64,000 bases of DNA from Olsenella uli (GTDB taxonomy: Bacteria > Actinomycetota > Coriobacteriia > Coriobacteriales > Atopobiaceae), in assembly GCF_016899935.1 (NCBI RefSeq), contig NZ_JACJJK010000005.1:1-64000 (forward strand), read 5' to 3'. Made by a program: the position numbers and the translations under genes. A model generated the notes under the pieces. It saw only the letters and a list, made by a program, of their open reading frames with translations. It made no database searches and was not told the DNA's origin. Shown here one piece after another: positions 14,615 through 25,300 of the stretch; positions within the stretch are counted from its first letter, which is position 1; each line of letters opens with the position of its first letter.

Positions 14615-17600
14615 CTACGCCACGAGGACCTTGCCCTGACGGCCCACGAGGTCGGTCATCTCGGCGAGAAGGACCATGTTGCGCGCGTCGATTCGGCAGG
14701 GCAGCTCCATGCGCATGACGTCGCCGGAGGTCGCCTCCACGCGCAGCTCCACGTGATCGAGGCCGGGGTAGCGCCCGAGCACCTCGCCGAGGCTGTCCAT
14801 ATAGGGGCGCGTGAGCAGCGCCGCCGGGATGTTCACCTCGAGGACCTTGGGGCGGTTGCTCTTCTCGTCCAGCACGAGCGGCTCCACCGACATGCAGATG
14901 ATCTGGTTGCCGCGGTCTGAGCGCTCGAGCTTGCCCTCCACCTTCACGAAGACGTCGCCAGCGCTCTCGCCGGTCTCCTCGTCCACCTGGCCGGCGAGCG
15001 TGGCGGCGCACTTCTTGTAGAGCTTGGGGAAGACGACGAGCGTGACCTCGCCCTCCATGTCCTCGAGCGTGACGATGGCCATGGAGTCGCCGTTCTTGGT
15101 GGTCTTCTTCTGCACGGCCGAGATCATGCCGGCGAGGCGGATGACCTTGCCCTCGGGCACCTTGAAGCGCTCGTGCACGGCGCCCGACGCGTCGGTGTGC
15201 TCCTCGGCGACCTCGATGTCGGCGATCGTGTAGTCGCGGTTCTTGGCGAGCGCGTACTCGTAGGGGCGCAGCGGGTGGTCGGAGACGTAGAGGCCGAGCA
15301 CCTCGTGCTCCTTGGCGAGCTTGACCGAGCGGTCCCACTCCACGCCGTCGGGCTCGGGGACCTGTTCCTCGAAGCCGGAGCCCTCCACGTCGCCGAAGAG
15401 GTCGAAGAGCGAGATCTGCCCGCTCGCGCGGACCTTCTGGCGGCGCGTGGCCGCGTCGATGATGTTCTCGGGGTTGGTCTTGTCCACGAAGCGCATGAGC
15501 TGCATGCGGGTGTAGCCCGTGGAGTCGAACGCGCCCGAGCAGATCAGCGCCTCGACCACGCGGCGGTTGGCCTGGCTCGTGTCCATGCGGTCGACGAAGT
15601 CGTGGAGGCTCTTGAAGGGGCCGTTTTTCTCGCGCTCCTCCATGATGGCCTCGCCCACGCCCTCGCCCACGCCGCGGATGCCGGCGAAGCCGAAGCGCAC
15701 GCCCTCCGGGACGGCCGTGAAGTCGCGGCCGGACTCGTTGATGTCGGGCGGCAGGATGGCTACGCCCTCGTGGCGGTAGGCCGTGACGTAGTGGACGATC
15801 TTGTCGGTCTTGCCCATGTAGGAGGTCAGGACCGAGGCCATGTACTCCTTGGGGTAGTGGGCCTTGAGCCAGGCCGTCTGCATGACCAGGATGGCGTAGC
15901 CCGCGGAGTGGGACTTGTTGAAGGCGTAGGACGCGAACTCCAGGACGTCGTCCCAGATGCGCTGGGCGATCTCCTTCTTGTAGCCGTTGGTGACGGCGCC
16001 GTTCATCCAGTGGTCGTAGGTGGTCTCGTCCTTGCCGTCGTCCCAGTGGAAGACCGTCGAGGTGAGGAGCTTGATCTTCTTCTTGGCCACCGGCTTTCTG
16101 ATGCGGCTGTCCGACTCGCCGGCCGAAAATCCCGACATCTTCATCGAGATCTTCATGACCTGCTCCTGGTAGACCATCGTGCCGTAGGTCTCGCCCAGGA
16201 TGTCGTCCAGGCGCGGGTCGTAGGAGACGGCCTCCTCGCGGCCGTTCATGCGGTTGATGTAGCTCGTGACCATGCCGGCGCCGAGCGGGCCCGGGCGGTA
16301 GAGGGCGATAAGGGCCACGACCTGCTTGTACTCGGTGGGCCGCATGTTCTTGATCGTGGAGGTCATGCCGGCGGACTCGATCTGGAAGACGCCCGCCGTG
16401 CGGCCCTCGCGCATGAGCTTGTAGATCTCCGGGTCGTCGAAGGGGATCTCGTCGACGTTGATGTCGATGCCGTGGTTGGCCTTGATGTTGGCGAGCGCCT
16501 TGGAGATGACCGTGAGGGTGCGCAGGCCCAGGAAGTCCATCTTGAGCAGGCCCATATCCGCGACCGAGTGGCCCTCGTACTGGGTGATCTCCACGCCGCC
16601 CTTGGTGTCAACCTTGGTGGGCACGTGGTCGTTCACCGGCGTGGGGGTGATGAGCACCGCGCAGGCGTGGACGCCCTCGCCGCGGTGCAGGCCCTCGATC
16701 GAGAGCGCGGCGTCGATGATGCGGCGCATGTCCGCGTCGTCGTTGTAGGCCGCCTCGAAGTCGGGCGAGTACTGGTCGGGGTGCTTCTCGGACTTGTGCA
16801 GGGCGTTCGCGAGCGTGAGCTTGGGGTCGTTGGTGAGCATCTTGGAGAGCTTCTGGCCCTGCCAGACGGGAAAGCCCAGCACGCGCGCGGCGTCGTTGAT
16901 GGCCTGCTTGGCCTTGATCGTGGAGTAGGTGATGACGTGGCAGACGCGCTCGGGGCCGTAGAGCTGACGGACGTGCTCCACGACCTCGAGGCGACGCTCG
17001 TCGTCGAAGTCCATGTCGATATCGGGCATCTCGGAGCGCTGCGGGGAGAGGAAGCGCTCGAACATGAGGCCGTTGTCGAGCGGGTCGAAGGTCGTGATGT
17101 CCATCGCGTAGGCCACGATGGCGCCGGCGGCCGAGCCTCGGCCGGGCCCCACGCCGATGCCGTTGCGCTTGGCCCAGCGCACGTACTCCTGCACGATCAG
17201 GAAGTAGTCCGCGAAGCCCTTCTCGCAGATGACCTTGTACTCGTACTCGAAGCGCTCGCGCACGTTCTCGCCGCCCACGGTGAGCGTGCGCCAGTCGGGG
17301 CCGTAGCGGCGCGCCAGGCCTTCCTCGCACTCCTTGCGGAAGCGCTCCTCCGAGGTCTCGCCGGGCTCGAGGTCCGGGAACTTGGGCAGGTACATGTGCG
17401 ACCAGTCGAGCTCGTAGGAGCACTTGGCCGCGACCTCGAGCGTGTTGTCTATGACCTCGGGCGCCCACGAGAAGAGCTCGCGCATCTCCTCCTCGCTCTT
17501 GATGTAGAACTCGGTGCCGGTCATGCGCTTGCGGTTCTCGTCGTCCAGGCGCGAGGCGGTGCCGATGCAGGAGAGGACGTCCTGGGTGGGCGCGTCCTCG

Positions 17601-18445
17601 CGCGTGAGGTAGTGGTTGTCGTTGGTGGCGATGACCTTGATGCCGAGCTCGGCGCCCAGGCGCACGATCTGCTCGGAGAGCGTGCGGTCGGTGAAGCCGC
17701 CCCAGTTGGGGTCCGCGAGGCCGTGGTCCTGCACCTCGAGGTAGAAGTCCTCGCCAAAGATCTCCTTATAGGTGAGGGCCCAGCGGCGCGCCTCGTCCGG
17801 GCGGCCCTCGAAGTACATGCGCGGGATGATGCCCGAGACGCACGCCGACGTGCAGATGATGCCCTCGTGGTAGCGGCGCAGCATGTCGAGCGTGGTGCGC
17901 GGGTAGTAGTAGAACATCTCGCCGGAGGCCGCCTCGCTCATCATCTTCATGAGGTTGACGTAGCCGGTCTCGTTCTTGGCGAGAAGGATCAGGTGGTAGC
18001 GGTGCTGCCGGGTGCCCTTCTCGATGCAGTCGTCCGTGATGAAGTAGGCCTCGCAGCCAAAGATCGGCTTGATGAGCAGGGAGGGGCGGTTGGCGCGCAC
18101 GGCGTCCAGGTCGTGGGTGCGGTTCCAGACCTCGACGTCGGAGGCCCACTGCGCGTGGACGCGGTCGTGCGGGGCGGCGTCTGCGGCGTCGGGCGCGGGC
18201 TCCTCGAGCTCCCAGCCCTTCTGGAAGCACTCGACGTCGTGGCGCCACTGGCCCATGTCCTTCTGGGCGTCGTTGTACTTGCGGCACTCCATGTCAAAGT
18301 CCGGGATGCCGAACATGTAGCCGTGGTCGGTGAGGGCGAGCGCCGGCATGCCGAGGTCGACGGCGCGCTTGACCATGTCCGAGACGCGGGTGGCCGCGTC
18401 GAGGATCGAGAAGTCCGAGTGGTTGTGCAGATGGACGAATGCCAT
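14615..18445 (-). CDS. dnaE: DNA polymerase III alpha subunit
   Basis: A 1276-residue replicative polymerase of the DnaE1 type. The N-terminal PHP domain begins FVHLHNHSDFSILD, the catalytic aspartates lie in MPDIDMDFDDERR near residue 470, and the C-terminus carries an OB-fold region with KVIRLAGMISAVQKK. It forms the core that copies both strands with the sliding clamp. The ATG at 18445 has GGAG upstream. The final residues GRQGKVLVA are duplicated at 13921-13952, a sign that an islet joined at its 3' end. The gene stands alone, with long repeat-filled gaps on both sides. Confidence 0.97.
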   Translation of the reverse strand: MAFVHLHNHSDFSILDAATRVSDMVKRAVDLGMPALALTDHGYMFGIPDFDMECRKYNDAQKDMGQWRHDVECFQKGWELEEPAPDAADAAPHDRVHAQWASDVEVWNRTHDLDAVRANRPSLLIKPIFGCEAYFITDDCIEKGTRQHRYHLILLAKNETGYVNLMKMMSEAASGEMFYYYPRTTLDMLRRYHEGIICTSACVSGIIPRMYFEGRPDEARRWALTYKEIFGEDFYLEVQDHGLADPNWGGFTDRTLSEQIVRLGAELGIKVIATNDNHYLTREDAPTQDVLSCIGTASRLDDENRKRMTGTEFYIKSEEEMRELFSWAPEVIDNTLEVAAKCSYELDWSHMYLPKFPDLEPGETSEERFRKECEEGLARRYGPDWRTLTVGGENVRERFEYEYKVICEKGFADYFLIVQEYVRWAKRNGIGVGPGRGSAAGAIVAYAMDITTFDPLDNGLMFERFLSPQRSEMPDIDMDFDDERRLEVVEHVRQLYGPERVCHVITYSTIKAKQAINDAARVLGFPVWQGQKLSKMLTNDPKLTLANALHKSEKHPDQYSPDFEAAYNDDADMRRIIDAALSIEGLHRGEGVHACAVLITPTPVNDHVPTKVDTKGGVEITQYEGHSVADMGLLKMDFLGLRTLTVISKALANIKANHGIDINVDEIPFDDPEIYKLMREGRTAGVFQIESAGMTSTIKNMRPTEYKQVVALIALYRPGPLGAGMVTSYINRMNGREEAVSYDPRLDDILGETYGTMVYQEQVMKISMKMSGFSAGESDSRIRKPVAKKKIKLLTSTVFHWDDGKDETTYDHWMNGAVTNGYKKEIAQRIWDDVLEFASYAFNKSHSAGYAILVMQTAWLKAHYPKEYMASVLTSYMGKTDKIVHYVTAYRHEGVAILPPDINESGRDFTAVPEGVRFGFAGIRGVGEGVGEAIMEEREKNGPFKSLHDFVDRMDTSQANRRVVEALICSGAFDSTGYTRMQLMRFVDKTNPENIIDAATRRQKVRASGQISLFDLFGDVEGSGFEEQVPEPDGVEWDRSVKLAKEHEVLGLYVSDHPLRPYEYALAKNRDYTIADIEVAEEHTDASGAVHERFKVPEGKVIRLAGMISAVQKKTTKNGDSMAIVTLEDMEGEVTLVVFPKLYKKCAATLAGQVDEETGESAGDVFVKVEGKLERSDRGNQIICMSVEPLVLDEKSNRPKVLEVNIPAALLTRPYMDSLGEVLGRYPGLDHVELRVEATSGDVMRMELPCRIDARNMVLLAEMTDLVGRQGKVLVA

Positions 18446-18622
18446 GGGGCGAAGCTCCCGTCAGTCTGGTGAGAGGTTCCCGTTGGTTTGCTGCGACAAG
18501 CATAGCCGACCGGCCGGACAAAGACGCGCCGCGCGACAGGCCCCCGAGCTGCGGATGATTCCGTTTGCGCAGGTGAGACGACCGGAAAATCTCCAGATTG
18601 GCCCCGGGACGGAGCCCCCTCC

Positions 18623-18769
18623 GGAGGTTGTGCGCGATCGCGGAGGTTGTGCACATCCGCCGAGGGTGTGCGCACGATTTCCTATTCTATATGCGCACGT
18701 AGATCCGCTGCCGAGAAGAACCTCTCGCCGCAGCCGTGCGCATAACCTCCGCGCGTGCGCACAACCTTC
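18623..18769. repeat. Mirrored word array upstream of dnaE
   Basis: GGAGGTTGTGCGC-like words run forward at 18623, 18642 and 18662, and reversed at 18736 and 18755; neighbouring copies are 19-20 bp apart. The arrangement is a mirror around an A+T-rich centre near 18690. The rest of 18446-18789 holds the dnaE upstream region without a clear promoter. Confidence 0.8.
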
Positions 18770-18789
18770 GATCCGGGCCGGGGCCGCGC

Positions 18790-21700
18790 TCACGCGCCGA
18801 AGGCGTAGCGGGCCACGAGGGGCTCGCCCGGCGCGTCCGGGTCGTCGCGCTCAACGCAGACGAAGGCGCACGTCACCCGCTCGAAGCCCTCGGCGAGAAG
18901 GACGCCCGCGTAGAACTCCGCCTGCATCGCGTGGCGCTCGCGCACCTCCTCGGGCGCGAGGCCGGCGTCCCCCGTCTTGTAGTCCACGACCAGCGTGCGG
19001 CGGCCCGCCCCGTCCGTACAGAGCAGGTCCATCGCGCCCTCGAGGTAGTCCCCGTGCGGCGAGCCCGGCTGCGGCTGGAAGAACGGGACCTCGGCGCGGA
19101 CGAGCGGCCAGCCGAGCGCCTCGGCGCGCACCGACGAGCGCTCCCAGCGCGCGAGCGCGGCGCGCAGGCGCGCCTCGGCGCGCGGCGAGAGGTGCCAGCG
19201 GCGCACCTGAGCCGCCACGCGCGCCTCGTCGACCGGGCCGCCGCCCTCGACCATGGCCTGCGCGAGCTCGTGGAACGCCGAGCCGAGGTTGGTGGCGCGG
19301 TCGGCATCGGCCGCGTCGGCGGCGCCGGACGCCTCGGCGGCGCGGGCCTCGCGCGTCGGCACGGTCGCGGGCTCGAGCGCGGCGTGCACGCTCGAGTAGC
19401 TGAAGACGCCCTCGCGGGCCCGCCAGGACCCCGTCGGCACCGTCGCCGCCTCCGCCGGCCGGAAGAGGTCGAACGGGACGGGGCCGCCGTCCTTCTCGGC
19501 GCTCCCCGCATCCGGGACCCCCAGGCGCACCACGTCGGCGGCGCGCTCCGGGAGCGGCCCGTCAAAGCCGGCCAGCGAGCCGCCGGACGTCGCGGAGACG
19601 ACCCTCTCGGCCCCCCGGCCCTCGGTCGTCACCTCGACGCAGCGCACGCGCGCGGGGGCGCTGCCGCCGTAGTCGACCCACGTCTCCCCCGGCATCGGGG
19701 CGCGGGCCTCGCCGAGCAGCGCCTCGAGCGTTCCCGCCGCGAGCTCCGACGACGGCGCGCCGTCCTTGTTGCCCGCCGCCGGGACCGCCAGGACCAGCGC
19801 CTCGCGGGCGCGCGTCAGCGCCACGTAGAGCAGCCGCGCGCGCTCGCGGGCGTCCGCCGTCGCGTCGCCCGCGCGCAGCGCGGCGTAGCGAGCCGCGAGC
19901 GGCGGCCGCTCCGAGCGGTCGAGCCCCACCTCGAGCTCCTCGGGATCGAGCTCGGCGAGGAGGGCAGCGAGCTTGCGGTCATCGTCGCGGGGGCGCAGCA
20001 CGAACGAGCGGCCGCCGTCCCGCAGGGGCCCGAGCGCGAGCGCCGCCTCGGACTGCGGGCGCGACCAGCACTCGGCGACGGCGCAGACGCCGAACTCGAG
20101 GCCCTTGGAGGCGTGTATCGTCATCACGCGCACCGTGCCGTCCCCGGTGGCGCCGTCGTCTCCCGCGAGCGACGCCGGCGGCACCTTGGCGACCTGGAGC
20201 CACGCGTCGAACTCCGTGGCCGCGCGGGCGGCCCCGAGCCCGAGGGTCTCCGTGAGGTCGCGCACGTAGCGCACGGCCGCGAGCACGTTGGCCGCGCGGG
20301 CGCGCCCCTCGGCGCCGCCGGCCTCCAGGCGCGCCAGCCACCCCGAGTCGCGCACCGCTTCGGCGCACACGTCGGCCACGGGACGCCAGCGGACCTGGTC
20401 GAGGGCGCGCGAGAGCACCTCGTGGGCGGCCGAGAGCCGCGCGGACGGCACGTGGCCGCCGTAGAACTCCATCGTCGCCAGACCCCGGTCGATGCCGCGC
20501 TTGGCGGGCGCGTCGAGCTTCTCCTGGGCGCGCGTGCCCAGCTCGCAGAAGTCGTTGGCGTCGAGGCCGAACATCTCGCTCGCCAGCAGCGGGAAGAGCC
20601 CGGACTGGGTGTCCGACGGGTTGGCCAGCGTGTGCAGCAGGGCGCACATGACCCTGACCTCGTCCGTGGAGGTGAAGGTGGAGCCGCCCGTGACCACGCA
20701 CTCCATGCCCCGCGCGCGGATCGCGTCGATGTAGAGCTCGGCGTTGGTCGTCACGCCGAGGAGCAGCGCCATGTCGCCCGCGCGCTCGCCGGCGGCGCGG
20801 TAGCGCGCCAGGGCGTCCGCCACCTGGGCCGCCGCCGTCGCCACCTGATGGCGGCTCGGCCGCCCGGCGACGCCCCGGCCCGCGCACACCTCCACGTCGA
20901 CGCGCGGCAGCTCGCGCGCCCGGTAGCCGTCCGCGCGCGTGGGGCAGGCGTCGAGGTGCATGAAGCCCTCGAGCACGCCGGGCGCGCCCGAGGCGCCGCC
21001 CGTGCACACGCGCTCCACGAGGGCGAGCACGTCCGCGTGGCTGCGGTAGTTGGTGTCCAGCCGGACGGTGCCGCGTTCGGCCACCCGCTCGCCGTGCCGG
21101 CGGAACACGCCCACGTCCGCGCCGCGGAAGCGGTAGATCGACTGCTGGGCGTCGCCGACGGTGCACAGGTGCTCCCCGCCCCCGCCGGCGAGAAGCCCGA
21201 TGAGCTCGAGCTGCGTCTCGTCGGTGTCCTGGAACTCGTCGACCATGACGAGGCGGAAGCGGCCCTCGTAGTCGCGGCGCACGTCGGGGTTGTCCCGCAC
21301 GGCGAGAAGCGCCTCGCGCACGAGGTCGTCGTTGTCCAGGCACCGCTCGGCGTCCTTGAGCTCGCGGTAGCGGCGCTCCACGCGGCGGGCGAGCTCGCAG
21401 AGGGGGTCCGCGAGCGGCGCGACGGCGCAGAAGCGCGCCTCGGCCAGGAGGAGCGCCCGCGCCGCCTTGGCGGCCTTGACCTCCTCCTTGATCGAGCCGC
21501 GCGCGGCGGGCAGCGACAGGCCGGAGACGAGCCCGCACAGGGCCTCGGGGGTGCGCTCGCGCCGGTCGCGTCCCGCGAGGGCGCGCAGCTCCTCGAGGGC
21601 GGGGCCCACCTTCCCCGCCGCGGCGGGCGTGAGGCGGCGCGCGCCGAGCTCCTCCATGCGGGACACGAAGGCCGCGAAGGCGTCGTCCAGGGCGGACGCG

Positions 21701-22308
21701 CCCGCCGGCTCGCCCGAGAGCGCCGCCGTGCCGCGCGCGCACGAGGAGCCCGCCGCCACCAGCCGCTCGACGAGCCCCATGGCGCCGGTGTAGCCGCTCC
21801 TCGTCCGCGTCCCCAGGTCGTACTCGGCGAACAGCGGGGCGAAGGCCGCCTCGCCGCGCGCCGCGCGCATGACCTCGTCCATGGCGCGGTCGAAGAGCGC
21901 CGCCTGCGCGGAGTCCGCCACGACCGAAAACGCCGGGTCGAGCCCCAGGTCGAGCGCGTGGCGGTGCAGGATGCGCGAGCACATGCCGTGGATCGTGGAG
22001 ATCCAGGCGTCGTCGACGGCGAGCGCCTGCTCGGCCATGCCCGCCGAGCGCAGCGTCCTTCTCGTCCGCTCCCTGATCTCGCGGGCGGCGGCCTCGGTGA
22101 AGGTGATGACGAGCACCTGGTCGAGCCCGTCGAGAAACGCCCCGCCGCCCGGGCCCGAGCCCGGGGAGAGCGCCCACGCGACGCGCTGCGTGAGCGTGAA
22201 CGTCTTGCCGGAGCCGGCGCCGGCCTCCACGAAGAGGGGCGCGTCGAGCGTCGTGGCGATGCGCCGCTGACGCTCGTTCAGCCGGGAGAGGTCGACCCGT
22301 GCGCTCAT
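18790..22308 (-). CDS. addA: AddA-type helicase-nuclease subunit
   Basis: A 1172-residue UvrD-like helicase with a C-terminal PD-(D/E)XK nuclease. Walker A is EAGAGSGKT at 28-36, Walker B is VMVDEFQDTDETQLEL, and the nuclease carries VVDYKTGDAGLAPEEV with QAEFYAGVL near the end. With AddB it resects double-strand breaks until it meets a Chi site, making 3' tails for RecA. The ATG at 22308 overlaps the addB stop (ATGA), which fixes the start although the frame stays open upstream. Confidence 0.93.
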   Translation of the reverse strand: MSARVDLSRLNERQRRIATTLDAPLFVEAGAGSGKTFTLTQRVAWALSPGSGPGGGAFLDGLDQVLVITFTEAAAREIRERTRRTLRSAGMAEQALAVDDAWISTIHGMCSRILHRHALDLGLDPAFSVVADSAQAALFDRAMDEVMRAARGEAAFAPLFAEYDLGTRTRSGYTGAMGLVERLVAAGSSCARGTAALSGEPAGASALDDAFAAFVSRMEELGARRLTPAAAGKVGPALEELRALAGRDRRERTPEALCGLVSGLSLPAARGSIKEEVKAAKAARALLLAEARFCAVAPLADPLCELARRVERRYRELKDAERCLDNDDLVREALLAVRDNPDVRRDYEGRFRLVMVDEFQDTDETQLELIGLLAGGGGEHLCTVGDAQQSIYRFRGADVGVFRRHGERVAERGTVRLDTNYRSHADVLALVERVCTGGASGAPGVLEGFMHLDACPTRADGYRARELPRVDVEVCAGRGVAGRPSRHQVATAAAQVADALARYRAAGERAGDMALLLGVTTNAELYIDAIRARGMECVVTGGSTFTSTDEVRVMCALLHTLANPSDTQSGLFPLLASEMFGLDANDFCELGTRAQEKLDAPAKRGIDRGLATMEFYGGHVPSARLSAAHEVLSRALDQVRWRPVADVCAEAVRDSGWLARLEAGGAEGRARAANVLAAVRYVRDLTETLGLGAARAATEFDAWLQVAKVPPASLAGDDGATGDGTVRVMTIHASKGLEFGVCAVAECWSRPQSEAALALGPLRDGGRSFVLRPRDDDRKLAALLAELDPEELEVGLDRSERPPLAARYAALRAGDATADARERARLLYVALTRAREALVLAVPAAGNKDGAPSSELAAGTLEALLGEARAPMPGETWVDYGGSAPARVRCVEVTTEGRGAERVVSATSGGSLAGFDGPLPERAADVVRLGVPDAGSAEKDGGPVPFDLFRPAEAATVPTGSWRAREGVFSYSSVHAALEPATVPTREARAAEASGAADAADADRATNLGSAFHELAQAMVEGGGPVDEARVAAQVRRWHLSPRAEARLRAALARWERSSVRAEALGWPLVRAEVPFFQPQPGSPHGDYLEGAMDLLCTDGAGRRTLVVDYKTGDAGLAPEEVRERHAMQAEFYAGVLLAEGFERVTCAFVCVERDDPDAPGEPLVARYAFGA

Positions 22309-25300
22309 TTCCGCAGCCTCCGCTCGCAGTTGAGGACCGGACAGAACTGGCACGCCTCGGCGTCGAGGGGGCTCGCCTCGATGTCGCCGGCGAGCAGGCG
22401 CGCCATCTTCCGCGCGATCGCCTCCTCGCTGGCGTCGAGCAGGGCCTCCATGCCGACGGCGCCCGTGCGGCCGAAGGTCTCCCCGCGCGGCACGGACACG
22501 GCCGGCGCCCGCCGGGAGGAGAGCCCCCGCTCGCCGAAGACGAGGTCGGCGAGGTTCTCGTCCACGGCGCCGGCGAGCGCGTGGGCGCCCTTGGTGCAGA
22601 GGTAGAGCGCGGCGCGCACGGTGAGGTCGGGGAAGGCGCGGCGGACGACCTGCGCGTAGATCAGCGACTGCACGCGCCGGGGCAGCGAGAAGGACCCCGG
22701 CTCGCGGGCCGGGTCGAGCGCGTCGTACTCGCGGGCGAAGGCGAGGTCGGACTTGTGCTTGTAGTCGATGACGGCCACCTGGCCGTGCGCGTCGACATCG
22801 ATGCGGTCCACGGTGCCCGTGAGCAGCACGCCCGCGTACTCCACCTTCGGGGCGGCGCCGCGCCCGAACCCCCACTCGAAGAAGCGCGGCTCGAAGCCCG
22901 CGAGCGCGGCGGCCTCGAAGTCGAGCAGCGTGTCCAGGTCGCGCCTGAGGCCGGCGAGCTGGCCGTGCTCGCGCGCGAGGTGCGGCACGAGCGCCTGGGG
23001 CAGCGGGCGGCGCCCGCCCACGAGCTGGTACTGGTGGGAGAGGTGCGCATCGAACTCCTCCGCGAGGACGGCGCGCGCCTCGTCGAGCGGCCCCTCGCCC
23101 GGCGCCGAGCCCGGAAGCCGGAGGGCAGGCTCGGCCTGGGCGCGCGCCAGCAGGCGCTCCACCTCCTCGCGGTAGTCCTCGCGCTGCAGGGCGTCCGCGT
23201 GGGCGGCGCGCAGGTCGGAGAGGGCGTGCCCGCCCTCGTGGCGCTCCCGGGCGCGCGCCGTGAGCTCGCGGCGGCTGACCTCGAGCACACGATGCGCGAA
23301 GGTGCCCATCTCGGCGCCCGTGAAGCCGGCGTCGGCATCGCGCAGGCGCAGGCGCCTCAGGCTGAACCACTTGTACGGGCACTCGAGGTAGCTCTCGATC
23401 TGGGAGGCGGAGAGGACCGGGCGGGAATCGTCCGCCGCCATGCCCTCAGGCGGGGGCGAGACGAGCTCGCGCTCGCGCGCGTCGATCCGGCCGGCGGGGG
23501 CCGGCGTCTCGCGTCCCGTCCGCGCCGGGGCGACGCCGTCCGGCGCGGCGTTCTCTCCGAGCGCGGACTCGGGTCGCGAGCGGACGTTCCTCTCGCCCAG
23601 GGCCCGGGCGATCGCCTCCGCGTCGGCCTCCGCACCCAGGCCGTAGCAGGCCATGACCTCGGAGAGCATCACGGAGGGGTAGCACCCCTTGCCGTCGGCG
23701 CCGAAGAGCGTCCGCTCGAGGACGAGCGCGCGGCGCGGCGCGCGGACGAGCGCGGAGAAGCGAGCGCGCTCGAGCTCCATGGCGCTCGGCGGCTCCTCGA
23801 CGCCCCAGGCGCGCAGGACGTGCGTGCGCGCGTCGTCCGTCTCGGAGACGGCGGCCTCGGCGGAGGTCTGGTCGAGCACGATGAGGGCGTCGACGGAGGC
23901 GGGTTCGAGGCGGCTCGCCGAGAGCTCGTCGAGGACGCGCACCGTCGCGCGGGAGGGCGTGGCGGAGCGCTCCGGGCGCAGGACGACGCGCGCGCGCCGC
24001 AGGGCCGCCTCGGCGAGCTCCACCAGCCGGGAGAGCGGGGCCGCGCCCGGCTGGGACGGGTCGGCCGTGACGCCGAGCTCCTTCAGGGTGCGGGCGACGT
24101 CGAGCACCGCCCCGAGCGCGGAGACGGCCTCGCTCGCCCCGGGGGCGCCTGCGGCGTCGCCGTCCACGTAGGGGGCGAGCAGCTTGGAGGCCGCCGACCC
24201 GAGCCGACCGCGCAGCAGCTCGCGCGTCGCGGCGGCCGCCTCGGCGCCGACCACGCGCGGCGAGGTCAGCTGCTCGAGCAGGACGCCGGGCGTGAGCAGG
24301 CGATTGGCGCGCCACTCGGCGTCGAGGCGCCGGGCGCGCTCGGCGCCCAGGTGGGAGACCTCGGAGACGAGGAAGTCGGAGAGGTCGCGCGGGGGCCACC
24401 AGGACATGTCCTCGAGGGTCACGCGCACGGTGCCGGCGCGCGGGGCGTCCGGGACCGGCGTTGCGGGGGGCCAGGTTCGGGCCAGCTCCGAGAGGCGGGC
24501 CACGCAGCGGGCGTACCCCAGGAAGGCCCGGCCGGGCTCGAGCTCACCGACGGCACGAGAGAGCTGGGCGCGCACGGAGACGCCTCGGGCGGCGAGGCGC
24601 GGGGCGAGCTCGCGCCAGGCCCGCGCCGTCTCCCGGGCCACCACGACGACGTCGGCGCACCCCTCCCCCACGAGCCCCTCCACCGCGCGGCAGACGAGCT
24701 CGGGGGCGGCGGACGGGCCGGCCGGCAGCAGCACGCGCACCGCCCCGGTGGCGCCGAGCGGCTCGGCGGCCGGGCCGAACAGCGTCCCGAGAAGCGCGAC
24801 GAGCTCGTCCGCACGGCCGCCGCCGCGAGCGGGCGCGCCGACGCCGAGCAGGGCGACGTCGCCGGACTCGGCGAGCCCCTCCGCGAGGGCGCGCTCGGCC
24901 CGGCTCAGGTACGGGAAGCCCACGAGAGTGACGGGCGGGACGCGGACGCCGGAGCCCGCGAGCGCGCGCGGCAGCGCGTCCATGACCTCGCAGCCCTCGA
25001 CCAGGCCGTGCGCGCGGAGCTCGGCGTCGAGCGCGGGCAGCAGCCCCACCAGGGCGCGCTCCGCCTCGGTCGCGCCCTCCGGCGCCGTCCGCTCCGCCAG
25101 GAGCCAGGGCAGCCCCACGCGGGCGAGGTCGGCGAGCAGGGCCGCCGTGCCCTCGGTGTCGGCGAGCGGGAGGCCCGGGCGCTCGCACGCGCGCCCCAGC
25201 ACGCGCGCCGCGAGCAGGTCGCGCGCCGCGCCGTCCGCCACGCGCCGGCCGTCCCCCCAGACCTCCCAGCGCTCCTGGGCCCACGCCGCCGGGGTGCTCA

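Noticed and set aside
22309-23382. N-terminal extension of addA
   Set aside because: The frame is open but lies over addB in another frame; the ATGA overlap and the family start MSARVDLSRLNERQ place the start at 22308.
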